A DNA stretch of 64,000 nucleotides from Calycina herbarum (GCA_001414485.1 LLEY01000043.1:186001-250000), one strand, 5' to 3'. Positions 13,079-25,803 are shown, counted from the stretch's first letter. Notes: generated from the sequence alone by a model not told the origin. Numbers and translations: made by a program.

Positions 13079-14241
13079 CTAGGTAATCGCGAGTAGATTA
13101 TAGTTATTTAGAGAGTTAATATAATAGAATAGACAATCCTACTATTTATTATATTCACGGATAAAGTACTTATTTCTACCTAGTACTAAGATATATATAT
13201 ACTATATAATTAGGTAATTAAGGTTAGTAATAACAGCTAGATAAATAATAAGCTTAGAGTTATATAATTAAAGCATTTTAATAAGTATATAAAGATATAA
13301 AGTATAAGAGGATATCGTTTATTAATTATTAATAGTTATAAAAGCTATAACTTACTTAAATTCTAGTAACTCTATAAAGACTTAAATATTATTACTCTCT
13401 ATATATCTCTACACTTATTACACCTACTATAGCCGCTTAATATAGTCTACTTCTCGCTATTAAAGTAAGTATATAGAGCTAAGATATTAGGCTTAGTATA
13501 GAATTATATTAATTATATTACTAAAGAAACCTTTCTTCTTACGTTTAAAGTAGCTTTTTATAAAGTATTTATAAAGAATAACATCTACGTAAGTTTTAAA
13601 GAGACTAGGCTAGTCCTATATAGCTTAGAAGCTATGTTATTAAAGCTTGATTTAAGGCTTCGTATACTAATACTAATAATACTAGAAGACACTTTATAGA
13701 TATCTAAAATACTAAGTAATATATACGAAATAATAGCTTAATTAATACTTATTTATAATCGGATTTAAAGATATTAAGACTCGTTACCTAGTTCTATTAT
13801 TTAGTCTCTTAATTAACTTGAAAAAGGCTTAACTAGAGTAATATATAATATAGTATTAATATATAAGAAAATCACTAGTCTTCGTATAATAACTAAGGCT
13901 ATAACTAAGTATAAAAGTTATAAAAGGAAGTATATTAAGAGTTAAGAGATATTAATAGTAGGCGACGTAGCTGATTTAATTATATCTAAGGAAAATAGTA
14001 GCTAGAAACAAAGTAAAGAGTCTAGGAAGAGAGTTCGCGTAGATAGATACTATAGCTGTTATAGTAAAACTAGGTATAATTCTCGTACTTATTAGACAGA
14101 AATATTAGATATAGAAGATAGCGAAAGTTCTAAAGAATACTAGATAGCTTCTATAGTAATAATAACTTTATATAGTATTAAGTATTTTATATTATAATAA
14201 TACTAGGTTGAAAAAGTAGGCGACTCGCTTATAAAACACGT
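13079..14241 (+). mobile_element. P1: 5'-truncated pogo/Fot-like DNA transposon
   Basis: Transposase C-terminal two thirds, plus strand. Readable landmarks: a DDE core with LLIINSYKSYNLL-type residues near 13320-13370 (catalytic Asp read as Asn), then a leucine-rich stretch, and a C-terminal Cys/His-like segment near 14045-14100 (RYYSCYSKTRYNSRTY, with Cys read as Tyr). It ends in the terminal repeat ...gcgactcgcttataaaacacgt at 14241, followed by TA. The 5' third is missing: it starts exactly where the Gy2 LTR ends. Its sequence matches the 3' end of P2. Confidence 0.8.
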
Positions 14242-14243
14242 TA

Positions 14244-15065
14244 TATAAAAAGAGATAAAGTATTAGTTTATAGTTATACTAAAGCTACTAAAGACACTCT
14301 AAAGATAATTAATATAGTAGTATTCTATACTTACGCTAGGTAATAAGACGTAGAGATATTCTCTCTATTATTATATAAAATCGACTAGAGGCTAAAAGAG
14401 CTTACTAGTTAGTAACACCTCGATCTACTAGTACTAGCTAAATACTATACTAATAATAGTCTTACTAGCTATAAGTATATAGAAAAAGAACTTTATTTTA
14501 AAGAGACTAAAGTAGTATATTAGTAGTCTCTACGCTATTAAAAAGCAGCTAAGTTATATCTTTAAAGAGTCTTATTTAATAATATTTAGAAAAGCTTTAA
14601 TAAATATAATAATCTAAAGACTATTAATCTAGCCTCTTTACTACTCTAGTAGTACTATCGATATCTTCTACTCTTCTAACTATAAGTAATAGACGAATTA
14701 CTCTCTTACTAGGATTATAATCTTTATATTAAGTTAAAACCAGAGATAAGAGCACTCTATAGCCTACTATATAATATATCTATTAGAGAATTAGAGGTTC
14801 TACGTAAATACCTAAAAGAGTAACTCGATAAGAGCTTTATAATAGCTAGTATATTACTAGTAGTATCGTCTATACTGTTTATAAAGAAGCTAGAGAGAGG
14901 TCTACGCTTTTACGTAGACTATAGATAGATTAATAATATTATAATTAAGAATCGATATCTAATTTCTTATATCTAAGAGACTCTCTAGAGATTAAGTATA
15001 GCTAAGTACTATACTAAATTAGACGTTTATTATAGTATAGATTAAGGAATATATTATTCGCGAAG
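14244..15065 (+). pseudogene. Gypsy reverse transcriptase fragment
   Basis: Plus-strand relic of the N-terminal half of a Ty3/Gypsy reverse transcriptase. Landmarks are LRKYLKE near 14800, then SILFIKK, GLRFYVDYR and INNIIIKNRYLIS (about 14860-14970), ending around AKYYTKLDVYY near 15030. It lacks the catalytic box: after about 15060 the frame is lost at a small inverted repeat (aagaaagagagaagctctttctt). It belongs to a Gypsy family distinct from Gy1-Gy5. Confidence 0.7.
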
Positions 15066-15716
15066 AAGAAAGAAAGAGAGAAGCTCTTTCTTAGCTATTT
15101 ATATACTTATAGAAGGATATATCCGCGATATTCGTAATCTCGCTTAGTAAGCTACTTAGAAGCGAGCTTATTTACTAAATCAAAAACTCTTATATAAGGT
15201 CTCTCTTTTCTACTTAATTTCCTCGTCTCTCTTTATCTCTCTTATAGTCTTTCTAAGCTTATAGTCGTTCGTTTTTAATAGGTTTTAACTTACGTAGAAA
15301 GCGTTTCTTAAACTAACGAATAGAGGTAGTACTATATATTACGTAAGTTAATAGCTTCTACGAGTCTGTCTCTGCTTTATAGCCTCTCTATTAAATAAGA
15401 TATTAGAATCTAGTCTTATTTCTTCTTAAATTTACTATTTCCTATATAGTCTAGAGTATATATCTACTATTATTAATTATTACTAGTAGTAGAGATTAAT
15501 TCATCTATTCTAGTATAGGTGTTCTAGTATTAGAGCGTAGTAAGTTTATATAGAATACGTTATAGATCGATTCTAGTTTATAGAGTAGTTCTAGTTTATA
15601 TATATAAGAGTTTATAGCTTGAAGTATATAGAAGAGGCTAATATACTTAGTATTAAACTTAGGAATTAGTTTAGCTAACTTAATATTCTAGGTACTAAGT
15701 ATAACTATATTCTCTA

Positions 15717-17568
15717 ACGTGTTTTATAAGCGAGTCGTCTATATAAGCGGGTCGTCTACTTTTTCAACCTAGTGTTATTATAATATAAAATACTTAATAC
15801 TATATAAAGTTATTATTACTATAGAAGCTATCTAGTATTCTTTAGAACTTTCGCTATCTTCTATATCTAATATTTCTGTCTAATAAGTACGAGAATTATA
15901 CCTAGTTTTACTATAACAGCTATAGTATCTGTCTACGCGAACTCTCTTCTTAGACTCTTTACCTTGTTTCTAGCTACTATTTTCCTTAGATATAATTAAA
16001 TCAGCTACGTCGCCTACTATTAATATCTCTTAACTCTTAATATACTTCCTTTTATAACTTTTATACTTAGTTATAGCCTTAGTTATTATACAAAGACTAG
16101 TGATTTTCTTATATATTAATACTATATTATATATTACCCTAGTTAAGCCTTTTTCGAGTTAATTAAGAGACTGAATAATAGAACTAGGTAATAAGTTTTA
16201 ATGTCTTTAAATCCGATCTTAAATAAGCGTTAATTAAGCTATTATTTTATATACGTTACTTAGTATTTTAAGTATCTATAGAGTGTCTTCTAGTATTATT
16301 AGTATTAGTATATAAAGCCTTAAATCAAGCTTTAATAACACAGCTTCTAGGCTATATAAGACTAGCCTAGCCTCTTTAAAACTCGCGTAGATATTATCTT
16401 TTATAAATACGTTATAAAAAGCTACTTTAAATATAAGAAGAAAGGTTTCTTTAGTAATATAATTAATATAATTCTATACTAAGCCTAATATCTTAGCTCT
16501 ATATACTCGCTTTAATAGCGATAAGTAGACTATATTAAGTAGCTATAGTAGGTGCGATAAGTATAGAGGTATATAGAGAGTAATAATATTTAAGTCTTTA
16601 TAGAGTTACTAGAATTTAAGTAAGTTATAGCTTTTATAACTATTAATAATTAATAAATAATATTCTCTTATACTTTATATCTTTATATACTTATTAAAAT
16701 ACTTTAACTATATAACTCTAAGCTTATTATTTATCTAGCTATTGTTACTAACCTTAATTACCTAATCGTATAGTATATATATATCTTAGTACTAGGTAGA
16801 AATAAGTACTTTGCTTATAAATATAATAAATAGTAGAATTGTCTATCTTATTACGTTAACTCTCTAAATAACTATAAGCTACTTATAATTGCCTAGCTAA
16901 ACTTGCTTTCGCTTTCTATATATTTCTAAGCTTATAATAACAAGTTAGAACGAAATAACTTCTATTATAAAGTCACTTTTATTAAAGTTATAAATATTCT
17001 TATCTTAAATACTATATTTCTCTTTAATAGACTATATAAGCGTAAACTATAGGCTAATAACTCGCAGATCCTTAGTTAAAGCTCGCTAACGATTATATAA
17101 ACGACTCTATCCAGTTTTAAGCTTAGATATACGTTTTATAAAGTTATCTAGCTAGTTCCTATCTATAGACTTTCTATCGCGCTCTCTTAATAGATTATTA
17201 GCTATATCTCGTACTATATCTCTTATAAGCGAAAACCCTCGCGAATCTAACTCTAATATATATCTAACTATTACCTTCTCCTCTAGCTTTATAAGCTTTT
17301 TCGAATTAGGCTAGTAATCGCGTTATAAGAGCTTTCTAGCGCGTCGATCGGAGAGAGTCTTTTAAGAAATATAGTAAATCTTTATAGCGCTTTATTTAGT
17401 TAATAACGTGTTGTTTTCGAGTTCTTAGGTTACTAAAATAATATTAGCTTCTTAAGAAGGTAATTAAACGTTGTAGTATTAAGCTATTATAATTTAAAGG
17501 TAGTATATAGTACGCGACGAGGAAAGTAGACGACTCGCTTATATAGGCGACTCGCTTATAAAACACGT
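15717..17568 (-). mobile_element. P2: full-length pogo/Fot-like DNA transposon, 1852 bp
   Basis: Flanked by TA on both sides (15715-15716 and 17569-17570), as for Tc1/mariner-pogo elements. The terminal inverted repeats are about 50 bp and bipartite: ACGTGTTTTATAAGCGAG, then a second ATAAGCGRG unit about 17 bp inward. The transposase is on the minus strand. It sits inside a Gypsy integrase relic. Its length equals that of P3 once the insertion in P3 is removed, so 1852 bp is probably the family's full length. Confidence 0.85.
15840..17463 (-). pseudogene. P2 transposase relic (pogo/Fot family)
   Basis: Reads on the minus strand as an N-terminal DNA-binding part with a CENP-B-like segment (about 17460-17000), a DDE core (about 16950-16500) and a C-terminal region with a Cys/His cluster (about 15990-15880). 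Many codons are TAG/TAA and the start codon is lost at the expected place. By homology with P1 and P3 it is a cut-and-paste transposase relic; no activity is possible. Confidence 0.75.
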
Positions 17569-18388
17569 TACTCTATATACTAGAGCTAGTAATTAGTAGA
17601 CGTTAGTAGCTTTCTCTATCTTATCTCTTAAGATAAGAAGGTTTATATATAAGAGTACTAAGACGTCTCTTATCTTTATAGCGAAGGTTATACTAGTAAC
17701 TATACTTTAAGAATCGAGTATAGCTTAAGAAGAGCTAAAGCTTACTTAAGAATAGTAACCGTTGTTTATAAAGAAGAGTAATATATCTATAGCTAAACTA
17801 CGTACGTTTCTTAAAGTAAACTCGGCTAGTAGTAAGAGTTAAACTTAATCCTCTTAAGTATAGTCGATATACTAGTAAAGGTACTTAGAAATAGACTTAT
17901 TAGCGATTTCAGTTTAGCTATTAGTCTTAGAGTAGTAGGCAGTAGAAAGGTCGATTTATATATATAATATATCGTAGACTGTTTTCTAGAATACTATAAT
18001 AAATAGTAAGCCTCTATTAGAGATAATAGAGTCTAGTAGACTATAGAGCTTCTAGACGTCTCGTATAAATAAGCGAGCTAAGTCGACAGTAGTCTACTTT
18101 AAATAATATAGAATAATATAGCAGTCTTTTATAAGTCTATTAGTAACTACTATAATCTAGTCGTAACTATCTAGTATTATAATTAGTTCTATAAAATCAA
18201 TAGATAGGTTCTTCTACTACTAGGTTAGAATAAAGAGTAGCTTCAAAGTACTCTAGTATTATAGCTAGGAAAACTTATTTTAAAGGTAACTCTTATAAGC
18301 TTTAACGAATTACTTAATATCTATATAAAGTTTAAGCTACTAGTAGTCTCTAGATACTAGCTTTAATATCTTATTCTTACTAAAGTAA

Positions 18389-18839
18389 TATAACGAAACT
18401 TAAACTAACTAAACAAAGGTAACTAAGTCTCGAAGGTTAGTATATAGATAAGAAGTATAGATACGCTAGTATGTTCACTTAGAGGTTAACTCGTTACTTA
18501 TATTAAAGATATTAAATAAGATAATAAGATTAATAACTAAAGTTAAGTACGAAGCTTCTATTTAATAATAGACGTGCTAGCCTTATATAGAACCTTTATA
18601 CTTCTCTAGATCTCTTCTTAAGGTTAGATCTCTAGATCTCTTTAGATCTTCTATAGAATCTAAGAGGATCTATTATATAACTTCTAATATAATCCTAATA
18701 GTAAAATCCCGAGGTTCTTAAGTATTACCTACTTTCTAGACCTCCTCTTATATTGTCTTTTCTTTCCTAGATACTTGTATTCTATCTTATTAGAACGCTA
18801 TCTAAACTACTTACTACGTCTCGTACGTGATTTATAATA
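18389..18839 (-). repeat. 3' LTR of Gy3, 451 bp
   Basis: Reverse complement of the Gy LTR: begins tataacgaaacttaaac and ends acgtgatttataata. The purine tract follows in the minus sense (ctatcctcttcttagctt on the plus strand). The AGATC cluster is at about 18610-18672. Confidence 0.86.
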
Positions 18840-18899
18840 CTATCCTCTTCTTAGCTTAGTATATCTCTGCGCTTAAGTATAAGCTAATAAATTTCGTTA

Positions 18900-19440
18900 A
18901 AGTATTAGCAGTATTCCTTCTTTTTATTATATCTTATCTTATATAAAAGAAAAGAGAAGAACGAATATCGCTTATAAAAAATATCGAAATAGCTTATAAT
19001 AAAATATTACTATATTCTCGCTATGTTTTCTAAAAACGTAGATATTTTCTTAACTTCTTCTAATCCTTCTAATACTCTAAATACGTTTAGTCTAAACTAA
19101 AATATAATAGAGCTAATAACGTCTAGGAAAAGAACGTTCTCTAAGTTAGCGACTAGGCTTCTATTAAGAAGTAAGAAGAGAAGCTTAAGAGAGAGGAAGA
19201 AGAGACGATAGTAAAAATCCTATAGTTATAGAAATAAAAGGCTTTTCTAAAAGAGAGATAGTATAAGATGTCTTATCAAGAGCTTCGCTTTCTCGACGAA
19301 CTTAATATAGCTAAGGTAGAAGAAAAGTAGAAGAAGGAAAGAGAGGAAAAGAAAGCAGAGGCTGCTCTATTCTTCTCTACCTCTTCTATACTCTTTCTCG
19401 ACCCTGTCTTTTTAGAGGTATACTCTCCTAATTACGTAAT
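18900..19440 (+). pseudogene. Antisense coding relic of Gy3
   Basis: The best preserved of the five antisense relics. On the plus strand, opposite to the Gy3 pol direction, it reads SKKRSLREEEETIVKIL, then KAFLKERQYKMSYQELRFL, DELNIAKVEEK and a Lys/Glu-rich run to about 19360. It lies between the 3' LTR and the chromodomain. Composition predicts a coiled coil; no catalytic motif is visible. The run from about 19220 to 19440 has few stops compared with neighbouring pol sequence. Confidence 0.62.
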
Positions 19441-19492
19441 ATAGACAGACCTAGGTTTTAGTAGTAGAACTTCTGAAGTTCCTCTAAATAAT

Positions 19493-19798
19493 TATAATAG
19501 TACGAAATAGATAATACTATGAAAGAGGTATATAGAAGTACGTTCCGTAGAATAATATACTTGGATACTAGGCTCTAAATACGAAGAAAAAGATCAAATT
19601 AACCTTTCTCGATACTAAGGGTAAGGGCATCTATATATAAAAGGGTTCGGATAATAATAATAGACTCGGATATTCCGATACTCGAATACGTAATTCTTAT
19701 ATTCTACGTAACCCTTGGTATTCCTATACCCTGAACCGTATTCTATCTAGTACGTATATAACCTTAGCAACTCTTATTCTTAATAGCGGGCTATCACA
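19493..19798 (-). repeat. 3' LTR of X
   Basis: In the minus sense it starts TGTGATAGCCCGC, intact TG, and ends ...cgtactattata. It differs from the right copy mostly by C/T and G/A transitions, for example gcgggctatcaca here versus gcgggctattata at 25798. Confidence 0.92.
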
Positions 19799-19829
19799 TC
19801 CCCCTCCCTTGAAAAAGACTCGTCCTCGA

Positions 19830-22800
19830 GGCTTCGTATTATAGCTAGGGTGGTATCGGGGTTTGTTTTTAGTAGTGACTCGGTTGTTAGTTCTTATCTA
19901 CCTTCTATACTTAGATCTATTTAGAGAGGAGTCGAGGCGGTCCTGGTTCGTCTAGATATTTAGTATAGAAGTCTCTTAGAAGGTGTAGTAAACCTTAAAA
20001 ATTATCGGTAGAATACTAGGTAGGGTCTATATCGTAACTAACCTATCTAACCTAGTATTATAGTTATCTCCTAAAAAGTCTACTACTGAGAATTTCTTGA
20101 ACTTCCTATTCTTATACACCTTGAACGATTTCTAGGGGTGGCTCTGGAGCTTCTTATCTAGGTAGGGGGGTATTCGGATCTTTAGATAGTACGTCCGTAG
20201 CGAAAACATTATAGATTAATAATCCTTCTGAGAGTTTTAGTCTATAAGAGTGTCTTACACGTTCTAGTATTTCAAAGGGTCTAGTCCACTGTTCAGCTAG
20301 CTTTCGGCTAGGTTGATTTATCTTAAGATTCTTAGTTGATAAGTAAACTCTATTACCAACGTCCTAGTCGATAGCTCTTCAGCGCTGATTCGTACTATCT
20401 TATATTCTCTACTAGGCTTTGCTTATATTATCTTTGGCTACGTTCTAGGCAGAGTATATACGTGTAGCTATCTTAACTGCCTTATCGTAATTTAGTCGTT
20501 CCTAGGGAATAGAGGTCCTAGGAGTATTCTAATCCTATGAGGTTTGTGAATTAAGCCCGAACTTAAGCCGATACAGGGTTATACTAATAGACGAGTGCGG
20601 AAGAGTTATTTATACTCTGTTTATAAGAGGGATTAACTCGCTCTAGTTATCCTAATAGTAGGTTACGAAAGGCCTTAGCCTTTGATCGATATATCAGTTT
20701 ATAATCTCTGTCTAACTATCTGTTTATTTATAGTAAGCAGTAGAGAGCTTAAGCTTGATACTAATAATATAACAGAATTCTATCTAAAAAGCTAAGACGA
20801 ATTAAGGTCCTCTATTAGACGTAATCGATTTAGAATAGTAACTAAAACGATAGATCTATTATATAAAAAACTAGGCTAATCCTCTAGTATCGATAGTAGA
20901 GTAGTAGGGAATAGATACTAAATCCTTTCCGAGGCGGTTAATAAATACTAGTATAGTATTATATCTGTGCTTATCTTTTGGAAATGACTTAAAGTCTATA
21001 TATATATACTATATTAGGTAATCTAGTACTAGTAGTAGGTAGAGGAATTCTTATTATTTAGTCTATCGAGGATAAGAGTATCTATAAGCTCGGTAGTTAG
21101 CTACGTATAGCTTATAGTCTAAACCTATACTAACCTAGTAGTAGGCGGATACTAGCAACTAGTATATCTTTTGAGCACTTAGGTAAGTACTAGATACTTA
21201 GTCGTAGGCTTCTTAGATCAGATTCGTATAGAGTTCGGTGTTTCTTTCGATATAAAGCCGTCCTCTGAATAGGAGTAAATTATTAGACGAGATAGTATAA
21301 CTATTCTTAAGTTCTCTACGTTCCTTCTCGAATAATTACGTATTAGCCGTCCTTAGCTTCTAAATTAGATCCGATCTAGACTTAGGGATAATATCTAACT
21401 TAATTATAGAAAGAGATATTACTTAAAAGGTCTAAGTAAGGTCGGCGTTGATTTAGAGGTTAAGTCTAATAGGTCTAAGAAGGGTACGCGAGCGGCTGTC
21501 TAACTTAACTTAATCTTATGTTCTAATGTCTTACTCCTATCTAGTTAGTATATCCGCCTTTTAATTGTTCTTTCTAGACGTGAATCGGATCTAGAAATTA
21601 AAGTTAGAGAGGAATTCTATCTATTGTACTTACTTAGAAGTAAGTAGCTTTATTATTATAAAGTATTCTAAGGATCTGTAGTCTAAGAAGACGTTGATAC
21701 GGTTCTGACACGATATAAGCTCGGGTTGCTATTTTCTAAACGCTTCTATAATTATAAACAGTTCCTTATCGTAGATTTCCTAGTTCGTTTTATATCTGAC
21801 TAGGACGTGGGAATAGAAACCTATAAGATACCAACGATTACTGTATTATTAAGAGAATATGTCTACTATTACTCTACTAGAAGAGTCTATCTCTAGCTTT
21901 ATAGGATATTCGAGGTCGAAGTAGTATAAGGCTTAAACTAAGAGTAGCTAGGTCTGTAATTCTTCGAAGGCTTCTTTGTATTTAGGTATTTACTAAAATA
22001 GCTCTAAAGGCTGTGTTATAGTAGTCAGGGGTTTTGCGATTTTACTAAAGTTCTTAATAAATTGTTTATAGAAACTATAAAAGCCTAGGTAGGACTTTAT
22101 ATCTATTATAGTGCTAGGTTAGGCCTAGTTATATAGAGGTTTTACTTTCTTAGGGTCTACTTCGAGTCCTTTCGTAGTTAATATATAACTGAGATATTTA
22201 ACTTAGGTAATACTGAATTCGCTTTTCTTAATATCTACTTAAAGTCCTGCTTCTTAGAGCTGATTTAGAACCTTTCTAACTTGTTCCTTATATTCTTTAA
22301 TACTATCTAAATAAATTAATATATTATCTAGGTAAGTAATATAGAAGTTATCTAGATATTCGATTAAGACGTCGTTTATATAACGTTAGTAGGTAGTGGG
22401 TCTATTATAGAGTCTAAAAGGAAGGATCTTATATTTATATATTCTATACCTAGTCTTAAACGTGGTTATCTCCTCTGAGTCGGAGTCTATTTAGATATGA
22501 TAGAAAGCTTAGTATATATCTAACTTAGTGAAGATCTTAGCTTTTCTTAATCTCGAAAGGAGTTCGTCGATACGAGGAATCGGGTAGAGGTTGTTTTAGA
22601 TAAGAGTATTCAGCTTCTGATAATCGATATAGAACCGTAGCTTATTACTATTAGGCTTTTTAACGAAGAGTACTAGTAAGGCGAAAGGACTATTACTATT
22701 AACGATAAATCTTTTATTTAAATTATTAATAAGGTACTCTTTTGTCGCTTATAGCTCTACGGTTAACTGTCGATATAGTAGGGAGTAGGAGATAGAAAGA

Positions 22801-25300
22801 GGTTTGTTAAAGGTGATTTTATAGTTGTATACGTAGTAAGAGGGAAGTTTATCCGAGGCTACTTTTAAGAATATATCCTAGAACAACGAGTAATATTAAG
22901 AGAGTTAGGACTATATCAGGTCCGTAGTCTTAGTATTATCTAAGAGCAGAGCTAATCTTTCGTCGATAATCTAATCTAATTTATAGATGCTTATTATAAA
23001 GAACTCGGTATTAAGTTGCTTTATATTAAAATATAAAGTATTCGTACTTATTTTACTAATAAAAGAGTGTAGGGTCTGATCTATCTAAGCTATACTAGTA
23101 GGTTAGAGGGTATTTAGAGTAGAGTTAGAGAGGCAGATGTTAGAAGTTAATGTTATAGATAATAGTAATAACTTAGCTAAGAGCTTACTATTCCTTCGCT
23201 TTTTATCTTAATAGAGGGCGTGATCTCTTCAGTTTATATTTAACTATATATTTAAATAAGACTTCTAGTTTTAGCTAGAAGTTAGAGAAAGTAAGATTTC
23301 CTTTCTAAAGTAAGAAGTCGGTAAGGTTCTGGCTAGCTAAATAAGTTGATTCCTAGCAGAGTTAAGGAGAATATTAAAATATTTCAACTATTTGTTTCTA
23401 ATAATTAGGTCTTATTATCTAAGGTCTAGGATAATAAAGAGGCAGTTTCAGATACGACGTCGATCTAAGTTCAAATGTAGTTGTATAAACTATGTTACTT
23501 TACTCTTAATACTACTATCGTATCTACGAATAGGCACCGAGTAGGGTAGTTTTCGAATCTATATACCTAACGATTAGGATAGCTATAGAGCTAGAGGTCG
23601 ATTTAAGAACAGGAATCTATTTGCTTCTATATCTATTAAGGCTTGAGTTTTAATACCGTATCTATATATACTAAGTATTATATTTATAAGAAATTGGTTT
23701 CCTCCTATAAGTCTAGAAAGATCGAGATTTAATAGATTATATTTATATAGGCCTAGGAAGGAGTCTTTACCTAGGCTACCTCGTTTTCCCTCTGATTCGG
23801 GGCAGAATCGGGGTACTTTATAAGGACTTGTAGGTTATCTTCGTCCGCTTCTTAGACTATTTCTTTAATACTAGGTAGCTAAGAGTAGTCGGTTTTATAG
23901 TGCCTAGGCTTACTATAGTAGTAGTACGTCGTACTAGCTGGGACTCGGTCTAGAGTCTTTTGGCGTTCGCTAGTAAGAGTGGTTTTGAATATCCTTAAAG
24001 TAGTCTAAACAGTAGAGAAGGATCTGCTTACGAGTAGTAAGGGTTTTAGTGTTAAACTAGATAAGGATTGAAAAGTAGTCTTTTTAACTAAAGTGTTTAT
24101 ACTAACTAGCTTAGTCGTGTTAGCTATATATAACTTAGCGTTTTAGTGTCGTTCCTTATCTAGAGCTAGGAGATCTACTACTATTTCGATAAAGTTATAA
24201 TTCTAACGTCTCTTAAGTATAGCGGCCGAGTTTCGTAGCTATAGTATAATTTTCTCCTATATATAAAAGAATCGTTCTAACTCTAGTATCTCTCTAAGTA
24301 TAGCTATACTTAAAAAGCAACCTCTGAAGTTAGTAAACGTTTCTCTAGTATAATCTTTTCTACCTATCTATAAGGCTTAGAAAGCGTTCTATATATCCTC
24401 TGTTTTGTATCTAGTTAAGAAATATAAATCTAAAAGTTTAATTATATCTTAATAATCGTAGAAAGTAATATAAATCGACTTAGACTAGTATTAGAGCTTA
24501 AGGTAGTTCCTAGCGATTCTAGTAGTTATTCCCTAGATAAGGGCCTTTCGAGTCGGGCTTATATTATAATAATCGGTATTTACTAGAAGTCTATCGCGTA
24601 CTAATATCTTCTATTATTAGTATATAAGTGATATACCGTCGTCTAAAGGTTTAATTTTTTCTGTGATTTTGCTTTTAACAGGTTAAAGAGTATTCGAACT
24701 ATATTTAGGGTTATATAGAGTAGTCTGCTATTAAGGGAAGGCATCAGAGGCAGGTTCGCTTCTTAAGCGAAACGGGTCTAGTATAGTGCTTAGAATAGAA
24801 GGAGAGTTATAGTCGGTTTTAGGTTAGGAAGGTTAAGGGACTCTGGTTTGTTCTTAGAGTTCTTTTATAATAGATTCTAACTATCTAAACCGATAGTTAT
24901 TATTTCGAAGTTCTTCTTCTAATCCTTATACTATACCCCGTATCTCGTCTATATTAGAAAAGTCTCGTAGGTCTCTGAGGTTTTAGGCTAGGCCCTTGCC
25001 TTTGTTATTCCTTAACTTTTTAGGTTTAGGTATACGAGTACGGTTTAGTACGTATTTAGAGAGGGGCCTACTAGTTTCCCTAGTAGGTTACTCAACGCTC
25101 TCTAGCAGAGCTTAGGAGGGACCTAAGGTCGCTCCTTAGTTTAATATACTCGATGTCGTTAAGGAGGTTTAGAGGTAGATTCAAGAGCCTTCTAGGTAAC
25201 TTAATATCGACTTTCTAAACCTTATATAGTAATCTCTATACGGAGAAGGTTATTTAAAGTCTTAGGAATCCTTAGCGTCTTCTACTTTCTTAATATATTA
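19830..25300 (-). pseudogene. X gag-pol relic with chromodomain
   Basis: Minus strand, right to left. Gag has a zinc knuckle at about 23887-23930 in which all three Cys are Tyr and the His is kept (YYYYSKPRHYKTDY). The RT catalytic region lies near 22300-22400 (AFHx-type block, then YLDNILIYLDS, second Asp to Asn). The integrase core is at about 20600-21000, with landmarks FKSFPKDKHRYNTIL and LKLSTAYYK. The integrase C-terminal block YLSTKNLKINQPSRKL lies at about 20280-20340. A chromodomain-like end is near 19985-20110 (EVQEILSSRLFRR). Ty3/Gypsy order. Stops occur at former Trp and Gln codons. Confidence 0.85.
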
Positions 25301-25492
25301 GAGAATACGCTTTTTACTAGCTGACTAATAGATATCAAACCCTAATATTACTAGCTGTCTATAAACTAGTAATTTAAGGTTATCGTTATACTGATCCGAA
25401 TCTAGGCCGAATCGAATTCGATGTAGGACGTTAACGCGCTCGGTGAGATATTATAATAGGCCGTCCCTAGTAAGAAGAATTTAATCTTTTAA

Positions 25493-25798
25493 TATAATAG
25501 TACGAAATAGACAATACTATAAAAGAGGTATATAAAAGTGCGTTCTGTAGAATAACATGCTTAGATACTAGGCTCTAAATATAAAGAAAAAGATCAAATT
25601 AACCTTTCCCGATACTAAGAGTAAGAGCATTTATATATAAAAGGGTTTAGATAATAACAATAGACTCGGACATTCCGATACTCGAATACGTAATCCTTAT
25701 ATTCCACGTAACCCTTGGCATTCCTATACCTTGAACCGTATCCTATCTAGTACGTATACAACCTTAGCAACTCTTATTCTTAATAGCGGGCTATTATA
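25493..25798 (-). repeat. 5' LTR of X
   Basis: 306 bp, paired with 19493-19798 and followed by the target-site duplication ATAAT. It is slightly more RIP-mutated than its partner. Confidence 0.92.
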
Positions 25799-25803
25799 AT
25801 AAT

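Larger units (their letters stand above)
15080..18388 (-). pseudogene. Gypsy integrase-chromodomain fragment, split by P2
   Basis: Minus strand. The integrase core lies at 18388-17571 and its C-terminal part with a chromodomain-like segment at 15714-15080, with P2 inserted between. Readable pieces include IDIKQFVKAYKSY (zinc-binding end) and, nearer P2, an LSTQNIKLAKL block typical of the integrase C-terminus. Then comes SRYILDYIGNSKF, chromodomain-like. Orientation is opposite to the RT fragment at 14244-15065, so one rearranged element or two elements are possible. Confidence 0.68.
19493..25798 (-). mobile_element. X: complete Gypsy LTR retrotransposon, 6306 bp
   Basis: LTRs 19493-19798 and 25493-25798, each 306 bp, and a 5-bp target-site duplication ATAAT (19488-19492 and 25799-25803). 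The polypurine tract is next to the 3' LTR (tccccctccctt on the plus strand at 19799). It is inserted in the chromodomain region of Gy3, which resumes at 25804. More CA/TG remains than in the Gy elements, so it is younger or less exposed to RIP, but stops still break every frame. Confidence 0.92.

Noticed and set aside
13079..14241. A host CENP-B-like gene instead of a transposon
   Set aside because: It ends in the same terminal inverted repeat as P2 and P5, is followed by TA, and has stop codons throughout.
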